DNA of 64,000 nt from NCBI RefSeq assembly GCF_903944925.1, contig NZ_CAJATU010000170.1:1-64000 (forward strand). Reading direction: 5' to 3'. Of the stretch, positions 18,086 through 27,192 are shown piece after piece (position 1 is the stretch's first letter; every line of letters starts with the position of its first letter). Position numbers and translations under genes: made by a program. The DNA comes from an uncultured Rhodopila sp. Lineage in GTDB: Bacteria > Pseudomonadota > Alphaproteobacteria > Acetobacterales > Acetobacteraceae. The notes under the pieces were generated by a model. That model was given only the letters and a program-made list of their open reading frames with translations. It ran no database searches and was not told the DNA's origin.

Positions 18086-18124
18086 CCCGTGTCATGGCCG
18101 GGCCACGCCCGGCCATGACGCGGG
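18086..18124. repeat. REP-like perfect palindrome between ybjN-like gene and proC
   Basis: A 13-bp perfect inverted repeat (GTCATGGCCGGGC and its complement, 18091-18103 and 18107-18119, loop CAC) extends to an 18-bp stem with one G-T pair at 18086-18124. It lies in the 96-bp gap and could act as a terminator-like or mRNA-stabilising hairpin. The core matches the REP family seen elsewhere in the window. Confidence 0.75.
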
Positions 18125-18170
18125 TGAAGCGGGTGCGCGGCCAAACCACCAGGGGCAAACGAATCCTCCC

Positions 18171-18989
18171 ATGACCAGCACCGCCGGCTCCATCCCGCCC
18201 ATCCTGCTCATCGGCTGCGGCCGCATGGGCAGCGCCATGCTCGCCGGCTGGCGGGAGGAAGGACTGGCACCCTCGATCGCCGTCGACCCCTCGCCCGCCG
18301 CCGCCGGTTTCGCCGCCCCGGACCTCACGGTCCTGGCCGATGCCGCGCAGATCCCCGCCGATTTCGTCCCGGCGGCCGTCGTGCTCGCGGTCAAGCCGCA
18401 GAATGCCGCGGCCACCTTGCCGTCCTACCAACGCTTCGCCGGCAACGCCGTGTTCCTCTCGATCATGGCCGGGCGCACCATTGCGGGCATCGCCGCCTTG
18501 CTCGGGCCGTCCGCCGCGATCGTCCGCGCCATGCCCAACACCCCCGCCGCGGTGCGCCAGGGCGTCACCGTCTATTGTCCCGGACCCGGCGTCTCCACCG
18601 CTCAGGCCACGCTGTGCGATCGGCTGCTGCGCGCCATCGGCGCCGTTGCCCGGGTGGAGCATGAGGCGCTGCTCGATCCGGTTACCGCGGTGTCCGGCAG
18701 CGGTCCCGCCTATGTCTTTCTGCTGGCAGAATTGATGGAACAGGCGGCGATCGAGCAAGGCATCCCCCCCGACCTCGCCCGGCTGCTTGCCCGCCAGACC
18801 GTTTCCGGCTCCGGCGCGCTGCTGGCGGCCAGCCCGGACGACGCGGCCGCGCTGCGCAAGGCGGTTACCAGCCCGGGTGGCACGACAGCCGAGGCGCTGG
18901 CCGTGCTGATGGACCCCGACGCCTGGCCCATCGCCGTGTCGCAGGCCATTGCGGCGGCGACCCGTCGTTCTCGCGAACTCGCAGGTTGA
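18171..18989 (+). CDS. proC: Pyrroline-5-carboxylate reductase ProC
   Basis: Last step of proline synthesis, reducing 1-pyrroline-5-carboxylate with NAD(P)H. The 272-residue product has the N-terminal dinucleotide motif GCGRMGSA at 15-22, VKPQN, RAMPNTPAAVRQG, and the C-terminal P5CR signature SGSGPAYVFLLAELMEQAAIEQGI, with SPGGTTAEAL. All expected blocks are present. The next gene starts about 30 bp downstream, so the run ybjN-like/proC/TetR-like/phosphatase is likely one transcript. Confidence 0.96.
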   Translation: MTSTAGSIPPILLIGCGRMGSAMLAGWREEGLAPSIAVDPSPAAAGFAAPDLTVLADAAQIPADFVPAAVVLAVKPQNAAATLPSYQRFAGNAVFLSIMAGRTIAGIAALLGPSAAIVRAMPNTPAAVRQGVTVYCPGPGVSTAQATLCDRLLRAIGAVARVEHEALLDPVTAVSGSGPAYVFLLAELMEQAAIEQGIPPDLARLLARQTVSGSGALLAASPDDAAALRKAVTSPGGTTAEALAVLMDPDAWPIAVSQAIAAATRRSRELAG

Positions 18990-19020
18990 GCCGAATGGCG
19001 TCGCAGCCTATTTTGCCGGC

Positions 19021-19731
19021 ATGACCGACACAGAATTCGACTCCGCGCTGATCGCCGCCGCCTTCCGCATCGCTGCGGAGGATGGCTGGCCCAAGGCCAA
19101 CGCTGCCGCCGCCGCCCGCGCCGCCGGGCTGTCCTTGCAGGAGGCGCGGGCGCGGTTCCCCTCCCGCGCGGCGATCCTGCTGCGCTTCGCGCGCCTGGCG
19201 GACCAGACGGCGCTCCAGGATGCGCCGACCGAGGGGTCGGTTCGCGACAAGCTGTTCGACCTGCTGATGCGGCGGTTCGACACGTATCAGGCGCATCGCG
19301 CCGGGGTGAAGGCGATCCTGCGCGCGTTGCCGGCCGAACCGCCGCTGGCGCTGCTGGCGGGTTGCGCCACCCGCGGCAGCATGCGGTGGATGTTGCAGGC
19401 GGCGGGCGTCGAAGCCACCGGCCTTAAGGGTGCGATCCAGGTCCGCGGCCTGTTCGGAGTCTGGCTGCTGGCGGTCCGCGCCTGGGAAAAGGACGACTCG
19501 GAAGACCTGTCCGGCACCATGGCGGCAGTCGATTCCGGCTTGCAGCGCGCCGAGAGCCTGGCGGCCTGGCTGAACGTCCGCAGTCCGGCGCCGCCTCCGC
19601 CGCCGGTTAATTTCGGCGCCGGCGAGATCGATCCGTCGGACCTGCCGCCGGATGATGAACCGTTCGACACGCCGCCGGAGCCGGAACCGCCGCCTGCGAC
19701 AGGGCCGGTGATACCCGATCCATCGGTGTGA
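19021..19731 (+). CDS. TetR/COQ9-like protein with proline-rich C-terminal tail
   Basis: The first 60 residues have a TetR-type helix-turn-helix layout (ALIAAAFRIAAEDGWPKANAAAAARAAGLSLQEARARFPSRAAILLRFA), followed by VRDKLFDLLMRRFDTYQAHRAGVKAILRALP, typical of a group annotated either as TetR regulators or as COQ9-related ubiquinone proteins. The last 50 residues are low-complexity and rich in proline and acidic residues. Thus it may be a DNA-binding regulator or a lipid-binding COQ9 relative. Its stop overlaps the GTG start of the next gene. Confidence 0.7.
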   Translation: MTDTEFDSALIAAAFRIAAEDGWPKANAAAAARAAGLSLQEARARFPSRAAILLRFARLADQTALQDAPTEGSVRDKLFDLLMRRFDTYQAHRAGVKAILRALPAEPPLALLAGCATRGSMRWMLQAAGVEATGLKGAIQVRGLFGVWLLAVRAWEKDDSEDLSGTMAAVDSGLQRAESLAAWLNVRSPAPPPPPVNFGAGEIDPSDLPPDDEPFDTPPEPEPPPATGPVIPDPSV

Positions 19732-20519
19732 CCGAACCGCTGCAACAGCGGCTGGATACCGCGCTGCGCCTGGCTGATCAGGCCGCATCGATGGCAATGA
19801 CCATGCGCCCGGCTCCCGGGTCCGGGCGGGGCGCTTTGAAAGGCTGGCAGGACTGGGTCACCGAGGCGGACCGCGCGATCGAGCGTTTCCTGTCCGAAAG
19901 CCTTGGCGCCCTGTTTCCCGAGGACGGCTTCCAGGGCGAGGAGGGCGGCGTCTCCCGCGGCGGCAGCCTGCGCTGGGTGATCGATCCGATCGACGGCACC
20001 TCCAACTACGCCCGCGGCGCCACGCGGTTCTGCATCTCGATCGCCTGCCTGGAGGGCGACGCGCCGCTTATCGGCGTGATTGCCGCGCCGACGGTGGGGG
20101 AGACGATCAGCGCGCGGCGCGGGCACGGGGCGTTCCTGAACGGCCAGCCGATCAGGGCTGCCGAAACCAGCGATCCGCGGCAGGCGATCATGGAGGTGGG
20201 CTGGTCCCGCCGCCGCACGGCCGCGGAATATCTCAACGTGTGTGAGCGGGTGCTGGCCGGCGGGTCCAGCCTGCGGCACGGCGGTTCCGGCGCGCTCGGC
20301 CTGGTCGATGTGGCAATCGGCCGGCTGGACGGCTACGCGGAGCTGCACATCAATCTGTGGGACGTCGCCGCCGCGCTGGCGATCCTGCCCGAAGCCGGCG
20401 CCAGGGTGAGCGATTTCATGGTCGGGAACGGCGGTGCCGAGGGGAACGCGATCCTGGCGTGTGCGCCCGGGATGGCGGCGGCGTGGTCGGATTTGCCGGG
20501 GCTGCCCCGGGCGCTGTAA
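19728..20519 (+). CDS. Inositol monophosphatase family protein
   Basis: A 263-residue Mg-dependent, Li-sensitive-type phosphatase. The metal-binding residues are complete: EE at 71-72, DPIDGT at 86-91, and the C-terminal LWDVAAAL aspartate. Candidate substrates are inositol phosphate, 3'(2'),5'-bisphosphate nucleotides or histidinol phosphate; the sequence does not decide. The GTG start overlaps the preceding TGA (GTGA), which suggests translational coupling to the TetR/COQ9-like gene. Confidence 0.87.
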   Translation: MTEPLQQRLDTALRLADQAASMAMTMRPAPGSGRGALKGWQDWVTEADRAIERFLSESLGALFPEDGFQGEEGGVSRGGSLRWVIDPIDGTSNYARGATRFCISIACLEGDAPLIGVIAAPTVGETISARRGHGAFLNGQPIRAAETSDPRQAIMEVGWSRRRTAAEYLNVCERVLAGGSSLRHGGSGALGLVDVAIGRLDGYAELHINLWDVAAALAILPEAGARVSDFMVGNGGAEGNAILACAPGMAAAWSDLPGLPRAL

Positions 20520-20592
20520 TCAGCGTCCGCTTTTTCAACGGCCCTACCGCGCCGTTCCGCCGCGTGCTACGTCGAAACGTTGGAGGCTGCCC

Positions 20593-21501
20593 ATGCCCGC
20601 CTATGACTTCGTCACGGTCAACGTCTTCACCGCTGAGCGCTTCGGCGGCAACCCGCTGGCGGTGTTCCCCGACGCCAGCGGACTGACCGACGCGCAGATG
20701 CAGGACATTGCCGCCGAGTTCAACCTCTCGGAGACCACTTTCGTCCTGCCGCCGGCTGATACCCGCCACCACGCCCGGGTGCGCATCTTCACGCCGAAGA
20801 CGGAGATGCCCTTCGCCGGGCATCCGAATGTCGGCACCGGCTACGTCCTCGCCCGCCTCGCCGGCGATCCGCCGGAGCACTACGTGTTCGAGGAACTCGC
20901 CGGACTGGTGCGGGTCCACATCCTGCGCGATCCGGCCGGGGCGATCTCGGGCGCACGGATCTCCGCGCCGCGTTCGTTGACGCTGGAGATCGCCGTGCCG
21001 GCGGAGATTGTTGCAGCCTGCACCGGCCTGGCCGAGTCCGACATCACCAGCGAAACGCATGCGCCGATCGTCGCCTCGGTGGGAACGCCGTTCGTCATCG
21101 CGGAGGTGGCTTCGTTGGAGGCGCTGTCGCGCGCCCGTCCGGTGACCGCGGCGTTCGAGGATGCCGCGCCGCGGTTTCCGTCGCTGTCCGGCCGCTTCAA
21201 CGTGCTGCTGTATGCGCGGCGCGGCGAGAGCCTGATTCAGTTGCGCACCCGGATGTTCGCGCCGCTGGCCGGCGTGCCGGAAGACCCCGCCACCGGCAGT
21301 GCAGCGGCGGCGCTGGCGGCGCTGCTGACGTCGCTGGCGCCCGGCGATAACGTCGATCTGCACTATGAGATCGAGCAGGGCGCCGAAATCGGCCGTCCCA
21401 GCCAGATCGTCGCCTCGGCCAGCAAGACCGGCGAGGGACCCGTCCAGGCGACGGTGTCGGGAAACTGCGTGCCGGTCGGACGCGGCACGCTGGAGGTCTG
21501 A
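20593..21501 (+). CDS. PhzF-family isomerase
   Basis: The 302-residue product belongs to the PhzF / diaminopimelate-epimerase-fold family. The catalytic glutamate is Glu47 (NLSETTFV), with FTPKTEMPFAGHPNVG and the C-terminal EDPATGSAAAALAALL, both family blocks. PhzF itself isomerises trans-2,3-dihydro-3-hydroxyanthranilate, but most relatives have unknown substrates, and no phenazine genes are present. GGAGG lies 7 bp before the ATG at 20593. It converges on the vapC gene with a 2-bp gap. Confidence 0.87.
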   Translation: MPAYDFVTVNVFTAERFGGNPLAVFPDASGLTDAQMQDIAAEFNLSETTFVLPPADTRHHARVRIFTPKTEMPFAGHPNVGTGYVLARLAGDPPEHYVFEELAGLVRVHILRDPAGAISGARISAPRSLTLEIAVPAEIVAACTGLAESDITSETHAPIVASVGTPFVIAEVASLEALSRARPVTAAFEDAAPRFPSLSGRFNVLLYARRGESLIQLRTRMFAPLAGVPEDPATGSAAAALAALLTSLAPGDNVDLHYEIEQGAEIGRPSQIVASASKTGEGPVQATVSGNCVPVGRGTLEV

Positions 21502-21503
21502 GG

Positions 21504-21965
21504 TCAGTCCTCGGCCAGCAGTGCCGTCGCCTCGGGGTTCAACACGCTGCCGGCGAACGGGTTCAGGATACGCACGCCCTGCAGGACGCTTCCATCGGCG
21601 AGGTCTTCGGTCAGGATGGTGGTGCAACCCGCCTCGGCCGCGGTGGCAACCAGCAGGGCATCCCAGTAGGCCGCGCGGCCTGATGCAGCCGCTTGCAAGG
21701 CGCTTCGGACCGCGTCGGCGGAGACGGGCGCGGTGCGAAACAGATCCAGCAAATCATTGGCGACCTGGCGGGCTCTGGGCGGCGGCACGATGCCCTTGCG
21801 CGTCACCGCGACATAGAACTCGGAGATCGCCTGCAAGGTCAGGAGGCAGGGTTTGGCGCGCGATCCGCGCGAGATCTGCTTTGCCAGTTCATGCCGATGG
21901 TTTGCTTTTCGATCGACGCTGCAGATCAGGATATTGGTATCCAGCGTGAACAGATCACCGCTCAT
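21504..21965 (-). CDS. vapC: PIN-domain toxin, VapC family
   Basis: A 153-residue PIN ribonuclease. The metal-binding acids are in place: Asp9 (TLDTNIL), Glu49 (AISEFY), Asp102 (YWDALL) and Asp121 (LTEDL). VapC toxins cleave tRNA or rRNA and are held inactive by the upstream antitoxin. Its start overlaps the end of the antitoxin reading frame by 11 bp, a typical coupled TA layout. The antitoxin next to it is frameshifted, so the toxin may be silent, poorly translated or controlled from elsewhere. Confidence 0.88.
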   Translation of the reverse strand: MSGDLFTLDTNILICSVDRKANHRHELAKQISRGSRAKPCLLTLQAISEFYVAVTRKGIVPPPRARQVANDLLDLFRTAPVSADAVRSALQAAASGRAAYWDALLVATAAEAGCTTILTEDLADGSVLQGVRILNPFAGSVLNPEATALLAED

Positions 21966-22211
21966 GCAGCGCGTCGCGATCGAGCGGGCCCTTGCCGATA
22001 TCCCAACCTTCGTCCATCGCGGCCTTCAGCCGTTTCCAGGCCGCCTCCTGACCGGCGTCAGCACGCGCCGGGTGTTCACCGGCGACAGGCGGGCCACCGG
22101 CGTCCCGTTGCGGGTGATGACGAAATCCTCCCCGGCCTCCACCTCGCGGATGCAGCGGGCAAACGACTGGTTGGCGTCGCGCAGGGTCAGCGTCCTGATC
22201 ATTGCGGGCAT
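21955..22211 (-). pseudogene. vapB: Phd/YefM-type antitoxin (VapB partner) with a one-base frameshift
   Basis: The first frame encodes a prevent-host-death-type N-terminus (RDANQSFARCIREVEAGEDFVITRNGTPVARLSPV) and then runs into a stop after RRPGNG. The next frame carries the matching toxin-binding tail (QEAAWKRLKAAMDEGWDIGKGPLDRDALHER) up to the overlap with vapC. The join falls at about 22051, where only GT separates the LTP codons from the CAG codon, as if one base were lost. It is a broken antitoxin, a recoding site or a sequencing error. An in-frame ATG at 22202 is an alternative start. Confidence 0.8.
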
Positions 22212-22314
22212 GTAGCACGTGGTGCGCTACGTTTCTACGCCGCGCACCGGGACCTCGTAGCGCGTCACGGTCTTTTCCGTGGAAACCAGGGTCAGGCCCT
22301 GCTTGAGCGCCGGC

Positions 22315-24537
22315 TCACTCCCGCCGCACCCCCCGGATATCCACCACGTTTGCCGCCGCATCGACCTTCGCCACGCCGAGCACCTCGGCGACCTTGCGCG
22401 CCAACTGCTCGCGCTTGAACGGCTTGCCCAGAAGCTGCACGCCGTCATCCAGCCGCCCGTGGTGGACGATCGAGTTCTCCGTATATCCGGACATGTACAA
22501 CACCTTAACGTCCGGCCGGACCGCGGTGATCCGCTCGCCCAGCTCCCGCCCGCGCACCTTGCCGGGCAGCACCACGTCGGTCAGCAACAGATCCACCTCC
22601 GCCGCGTGGGCGCCGAACACGCGCAACGCCTCGTCGCCGTCCTGCGCCTCCAGCACGCGGTAGCCGAGATTGCGCAGGATCGCGACGGCAATCTCCCGCA
22701 CCGCGGCCTCGTCCTCGACCAGCAGGATGGTTGCCGAACCGCGCGGCAGTTCCGCCGGCACGCCGCTGCGCTGCATGTTCGGCACCATGCCGCCGATGGC
22801 GCGCGGCAGATAGATCTTCACCGACGTACCCTGCCCGGGTTCCGAGTAGACCTTCACGTGCCCGCCCGACTGCTTGACGAAGCCGAACACCATGGCCAAC
22901 CCGAGGCCGGTGCCGCGGCCTTCGGTCTTGGTGGTGAAGAATGGCTCGAACACCCGGGCCGCGACCTCCGGCGTCATGCCGTGGCCGGTATCGGACACCG
23001 CCACCATCACATAGTCGCCGGCCGTCACCTCCGCGTTGCCGCGGGCGTATTCCTCGTCCAGCACCTTGTTTGCCAGCTCGATCGTCAGCCGCCCGCCGCC
23101 CGGCATCGCATCCCGCGCATTCAGCGCCAAATTCAGCACCGCGCTTTCCAACTGCGCCGGATCGGCCATCGCCGGCCATAGCCCGGCCGAATCGACGAAG
23201 CGCACCTCGATCGTCTCGCCCAGCGTGCGCCGCAGCAGCGGCACCAGCTCGGGCAGCGACGCGGAGAGGTCTATCGGCGCCGGGGCCAGTGGCTGCTTGC
23301 GGGCGAAGGCCAGCAACTGGCCGGTGAGCGTGCCGCCGCGCTGCGCCGCCCATAAGGCGCGGTCGATCTGCGCGACGATCGGATCCTGCGCCTGCAACCT
23401 GGCGCGAGCCAGTTCCAGGTTGCCCATGATCACGGTCAGCAGGTTGTTGAAGTCGTGCGCGATTCCGCCGGTGAGCTGGCCGATTGCCTGCATCTTCTGC
23501 GATTCGCGCAGCACCGCCTCGGACTGCGCGCGCTTGGTCATGTCGCTGATGGTCAGCACGAAGCCGTCATCGGGCGTCGGCGTGCGGCGGATTTCCAGCA
23601 GCCGCCCGTCGGGGTGGGGCCGTTCATAGACGATCGGCTCGTTGGTCTTCTGCTGGCCGTGACGGACCTGGTCCTCGGTTTCCAGCAGCGCGACCGCATC
23701 CCCGCCGGTGAATTCGACGAAGGCGCCGTAGGGCGTCTCCTCCCGCACCAGCCCGGGCGGCAGGCCGAGCAGAACCTGGAAACACTCGTTCCAGTGGCGC
23801 AGCCGGAACGCCGGACCGAACACGGCGACGCCCTGGCTGAGGCTGTCCAACGACGCGCGCAAGCGCCCAGCCAGGGCCCGCTGGTCCGCTTGGGCGGCGT
23901 CGGAGCGCATCCACGCCTGATTGAGCAGGCGCGCCGCCCAGATCAGGGCGAGAATGGCGAACGCAGCGCCGCCGAACGCCAGTTGGCGAACCCGGTCGCT
24001 GCGAGTCTCGGCCGCGTCCTGGCGGCGTGCCAGCAGCGACTGTTCCTCCGCCGTCATGGAGTCCAGGGTGGTCTCGATCTCCTGCATCGTGGAGCGGCCG
24101 GCATCGCTGCGCAGCAGCGCGGTTGCCGCCTCCAGCCCCGAGTCGCGGCGGAGCTGGATGGTCTGCGCGAGCTGCTGCAGCCGGTGCTGCAGCACCGGTG
24201 CCAGCGCCCGCAGGCGATCCTGCTGCGCCGGGTTGTCGGCGGTCAGGCGCTGCAGCTCGCCCTGCAGGATGGAGATTCCGCCGAGCGCCGCGTCATAGGG
24301 CGCCAGGTAGGCGTCGTCCCCGGTCAGCAGGAAGCCGCGCTGGCCGGTTTCGGCGTCACGCACCGTAATGCCGAGTTCACGCAGCTTTGCCAGCACCTGA
24401 TAGGTGTGCCCGGTCCATTGCCGGGCGTCGCGGGCGGCGGTGAAGCCGTCCCAGGTCAGCGCGCCCATCAGCATCAAAAAGCCGATCAGGACCCCGAAAA
24501 CGAGGAGATTGGCGCGTGCGACAAGCTGTTTGGACAT
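22315..24537 (-). CDS. Hybrid sensor histidine kinase (CHASE3, PAS, HisKA, HATPase, receiver)
   Basis: A 740-residue inner-membrane kinase. Order: TM1 about 8-28; a periplasmic CHASE3-type helical domain (RDAETGQRGFLLTGDDAYLAPYD at about 60-82); TM2 about 187-207; a PAS-like segment about 225-335; the HisKA phospho-accepting His361 (GGIAHDFNNLL); HATPase boxes N473, DTGHG 516-520 and GTGLGL 542-547; then a C-terminal receiver with Asp654 and Lys705. The ATG at 24537 was chosen because upstream residues are low-complexity and precede the TM. It divergently faces pdxJ. No separate response regulator is adjacent, so output is unclear; the receiver could feed a phosphorelay. Confidence 0.9.
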   Translation of the reverse strand: MSKQLVARANLLVFGVLIGFLMLMGALTWDGFTAARDARQWTGHTYQVLAKLRELGITVRDAETGQRGFLLTGDDAYLAPYDAALGGISILQGELQRLTADNPAQQDRLRALAPVLQHRLQQLAQTIQLRRDSGLEAATALLRSDAGRSTMQEIETTLDSMTAEEQSLLARRQDAAETRSDRVRQLAFGGAAFAILALIWAARLLNQAWMRSDAAQADQRALAGRLRASLDSLSQGVAVFGPAFRLRHWNECFQVLLGLPPGLVREETPYGAFVEFTGGDAVALLETEDQVRHGQQKTNEPIVYERPHPDGRLLEIRRTPTPDDGFVLTISDMTKRAQSEAVLRESQKMQAIGQLTGGIAHDFNNLLTVIMGNLELARARLQAQDPIVAQIDRALWAAQRGGTLTGQLLAFARKQPLAPAPIDLSASLPELVPLLRRTLGETIEVRFVDSAGLWPAMADPAQLESAVLNLALNARDAMPGGGRLTIELANKVLDEEYARGNAEVTAGDYVMVAVSDTGHGMTPEVAARVFEPFFTTKTEGRGTGLGLAMVFGFVKQSGGHVKVYSEPGQGTSVKIYLPRAIGGMVPNMQRSGVPAELPRGSATILLVEDEAAVREIAVAILRNLGYRVLEAQDGDEALRVFGAHAAEVDLLLTDVVLPGKVRGRELGERITAVRPDVKVLYMSGYTENSIVHHGRLDDGVQLLGKPFKREQLARKVAEVLGVAKVDAAANVVDIRGVRRE

Positions 24538-24732
24538 GGTGAAACCGATCCGGTCTGGAATGCGCGATCTGCGGCCGCACCACGGAGCAGGTCTGGAATT
24601 GAGGGACCGTATCTTTGGGCGGAACCGGGATGTGTCCATTCAACACCTTCGGCGCGGCGAACCGGTGTGCTTGCCTCATGAACCCCGGCACGTGCGTTGA
24701 GTTGCCGCGCCATCCGCGCTAAAAGGCGCCGC

Positions 24733-25476
24733 ATGGCTCGTCTCAGTGTCAATCTCAACAAAATCGCGCTGCTGCGGAATTCACGCCACACCGGCGTGCC
24801 CGACATGCGGCGTTTCGCAACACTCGCGCTGGAGGCCGGCGCGCTCGGCCTGACGGTGCATCCGCGGCCGGACGAGCGTCACATTCGCGGCAGCGACGTC
24901 CCGATGCTGGCCGAACTGATGCGGCCGGTGCGCCCCGGCATTGAATTCAATATCGAAGGCTATCCGGACGCGCGGCTGTTGGAGATCGTGCGCGCGGTGC
25001 GGCCGGAACAGGTCACCCTGGTGCCGGATGCGCCCGGGGCGTTCACCTCCGATGAGGGCTGGAAGCTTGGTCCGGCGCAGGCTGCGGTCACCGAAAAGGC
25101 GATCACGGAGATCAAGTCGCTTGGCGGCCGCGCGATCCTGTTCATTGATGCCGAGCCGGAGGTGATCGACCGCGTCCGTGCCAGCGGCGCGGATGGGGTG
25201 GAGATCTACACCGGACCGTATGCCCATGTGTTCCGGGACGGCTCGCACCAGCCGATACTGGACCGCATCGCCGCGACGGCCGCGCGCGCGCGGGATGCCG
25301 GGCTGGTGGTGAATGCCGGGCACGACCTGAACCTGCACAACATCCCGCCGCTGATCGCCGCGGTGCCGTTCCTGGCGGAAGCGTCGATCGGCCACGAACT
25401 GACCGCCGATGCGCTGGAGAACGGCTGGGCCGCAACGATCGCCGCTTATGTCAAGGCGTTGCGTCCGGCGCATTGA
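24733..25476 (+). CDS. pdxJ: Pyridoxine 5'-phosphate synthase PdxJ
   Basis: Joins 1-deoxyxylulose 5-phosphate and 3-amino-2-oxopropyl phosphate in the DXP-dependent vitamin B6 route. The 247-residue TIM barrel starts LSVNLNKIALLRNSR and has TVHPRPDERHIR (active-site histidines and arginines), SLFIDAEP-like LFIDAEPEVID, and the C-terminal GHDLNLHN and SIGHELTADAL blocks. The ATG at 24733 follows AAAGG. The N-terminal variant HTGVPD (others often have RGGNYPD) is normal for this clade. Confidence 0.96.
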   Translation: MARLSVNLNKIALLRNSRHTGVPDMRRFATLALEAGALGLTVHPRPDERHIRGSDVPMLAELMRPVRPGIEFNIEGYPDARLLEIVRAVRPEQVTLVPDAPGAFTSDEGWKLGPAQAAVTEKAITEIKSLGGRAILFIDAEPEVIDRVRASGADGVEIYTGPYAHVFRDGSHQPILDRIAATAARARDAGLVVNAGHDLNLHNIPPLIAAVPFLAEASIGHELTADALENGWAATIAAYVKALRPAH

Positions 25477-25644
25477 TCTGCCGGCAACCTGTTCCGCATA
25501 TCGTTCGCTTACGTCGTAGCAACGTGATTTGCGTCGCGGCAACCCGTTCGCCATGATCCTCACAGAACGGAACTCGCGATTCCCGTCGTGTCGATCCGGG
25601 GATGAATCGGGCCATTTCATCACCGTTTGCGAGGCTGCTTTTCC

Positions 25645-27111
25645 TTGTACCGCCAAATTTTCGGCTATATACCATCCGTTATTATTCCGGCATTGATCTC
25701 CATGGTGATGATCTATGCCTATACACGCCTGCTGTCGCCGGCTGCGTTCGGCAGCTATACATACGTCTTCTCCGCTGTCCTGGTGCTGGAAAGCTCCTTG
25801 TTCTACGCCGTGCCGACGGCGGTGCTGCGGTTCTATCCGCGCGCTGCGATCAACCGGCGGCGGGCCGGCCTGCTGAAAGAGGCGTACGGCCTGTTCTACG
25901 CCCTGTCGGCCGGGGTCATCGTGATCAGCGTATGCGCCGGGCTGCTGGTGGAGCTTCCGGCCGAGTATCGGCTCGCGGCGTGGCTGGCCTTGCCGATGCT
26001 GCTGCTCCGGGCGGCGGTGCAGTTGAACCAATCGGTCAACCGCGCCGCCAACCGCATGCAGCGCTACAACATCATCAACAGCGTCCACGCCGTTCTGGGC
26101 TTCGGCCTGGGCCTGGCGGGATTGTATCTGCTGGGCCGCGGGCCGGAATCCATTATCCTGGGCCTGCTGCTGGCGGCGCTGATCTGCGCGTGCGTCGATT
26201 TGCCGCTGCTGGCGTCGCCGTTCCGCCCGGCCGCTGGCGCTCTGGATCGCCGCGAACTCGTGAAACTGGTCGACTACGCGTGGCCCCTGGTCGCGGCGGC
26301 GGCGACCGAGGTGATCATGCAGAACAGCGACCGGTTCCTGCTGGGTTCGCTGGGGGGCGCCGAGATGCTGGGCATTTTCGCCGTCGCCTACAGCCTGGTG
26401 GAGCGGCCGACATCATTGATCTGCCTGTCGATCACCACGGCGACGTTCTCCTTGGTGCTGCAGGTGATGGAGCAGCGGGGCCGGGAGGCCGCACGAATTC
26501 AGTTCGGCCGCAATGGCATCGCCTTGCTGGCGATGGCGCTGCCCGCCTGCGCCGGCCTGGCGTTGACGGCCGACTACGTCAGCGCCTCCCTGGTGGGGCC
26601 GGCGTTCCGGCAGGGCGTCGCGGCGCTGATCCCGATCATGAGCCTCGCCGCCCTGCTGCGCGGGGTGCGGGCGCATTTCGTCGACCATGCCTTCCACCTG
26701 TCCAACCGGCCGCTGACGATGCTCTGGAGTTACGGACCAGCAACGGTATTGAATATCGCGCTGAACCTGTGGGCGATACCGAAATACGGCATGTACGGCG
26801 CGGCGTGGACCGCGGTGGTATCCCAGTTGGCGACGGTGATTATCGGCTGGATTCTGGGATCGTACCAGTTCCCGGTATGGCTTCCGGCGGGGCAGGTGAT
26901 CCGGTGCGTCCTGGCGATCGTCCCGATGGCCGCGGCGCTGACGCTGATCCGGTTTCCGCTGGATTGGTTCGGGTTGCTCGCGGCGGTCGCGATGGGCGCC
27001 GCGGTTTATATTGTAAGCGCAATAGCCTTGGATGTGGGTGAAATCCAGTCGCTTGGCTATGAACAGGTTTGCAAGCGGCTGCGGGGGCGCGCCTCGGTGC
27101 TGGCGGGTTAG
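25645..27111 (+). CDS. Polysaccharide/oligosaccharide flippase family protein (Wzx/MATE-like)
   Basis: The product of about 488 residues has some 12-14 hydrophobic segments spread over its length. It fits the Polysacc_synt/MviN-like flippases that translocate lipid-linked sugar units for O-antigen, capsule or exopolysaccharide. The N-terminal YRQIFGYIPSVIIPALISMVMIYAYTRLLSPAAFGSYTYVF resembles other members. I chose the TTG at 25645 since GAGG lies about 10 bp upstream; a TTG at 25627 is an alternative. No Wzy or transferase gene is adjacent, but a TIGR03087-type glycosyltransferase lies 4.5 kb away. Confidence 0.85.
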   Translation: MYRQIFGYIPSVIIPALISMVMIYAYTRLLSPAAFGSYTYVFSAVLVLESSLFYAVPTAVLRFYPRAAINRRRAGLLKEAYGLFYALSAGVIVISVCAGLLVELPAEYRLAAWLALPMLLLRAAVQLNQSVNRAANRMQRYNIINSVHAVLGFGLGLAGLYLLGRGPESIILGLLLAALICACVDLPLLASPFRPAAGALDRRELVKLVDYAWPLVAAAATEVIMQNSDRFLLGSLGGAEMLGIFAVAYSLVERPTSLICLSITTATFSLVLQVMEQRGREAARIQFGRNGIALLAMALPACAGLALTADYVSASLVGPAFRQGVAALIPIMSLAALLRGVRAHFVDHAFHLSNRPLTMLWSYGPATVLNIALNLWAIPKYGMYGAAWTAVVSQLATVIIGWILGSYQFPVWLPAGQVIRCVLAIVPMAAALTLIRFPLDWFGLLAAVAMGAAVYIVSAIALDVGEIQSLGYEQVCKRLRGRASVLAG

Positions 27112-27134
27112 CTGCCGGAAATCGGCGGCGCACT

Positions 27135-27161
27135 GGCAGGCGGTGGATTCAACCGCCTGCC
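27135..27161. terminator. Hairpin between convergent flippase and small membrane protein genes
   Basis: A perfect 10-bp inverted repeat (GGCAGGCGGT and its complement) with a 7-base loop lies 24 bp after the flippase stop and 32 bp beyond the stop of the minus-strand small gene. A clear U-run is missing on either strand, so termination may be partial or bidirectional. Confidence 0.5.
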
Positions 27162-27192
27162 TGCGACTGCAAATTCTGATGCGGCCGAGTGG

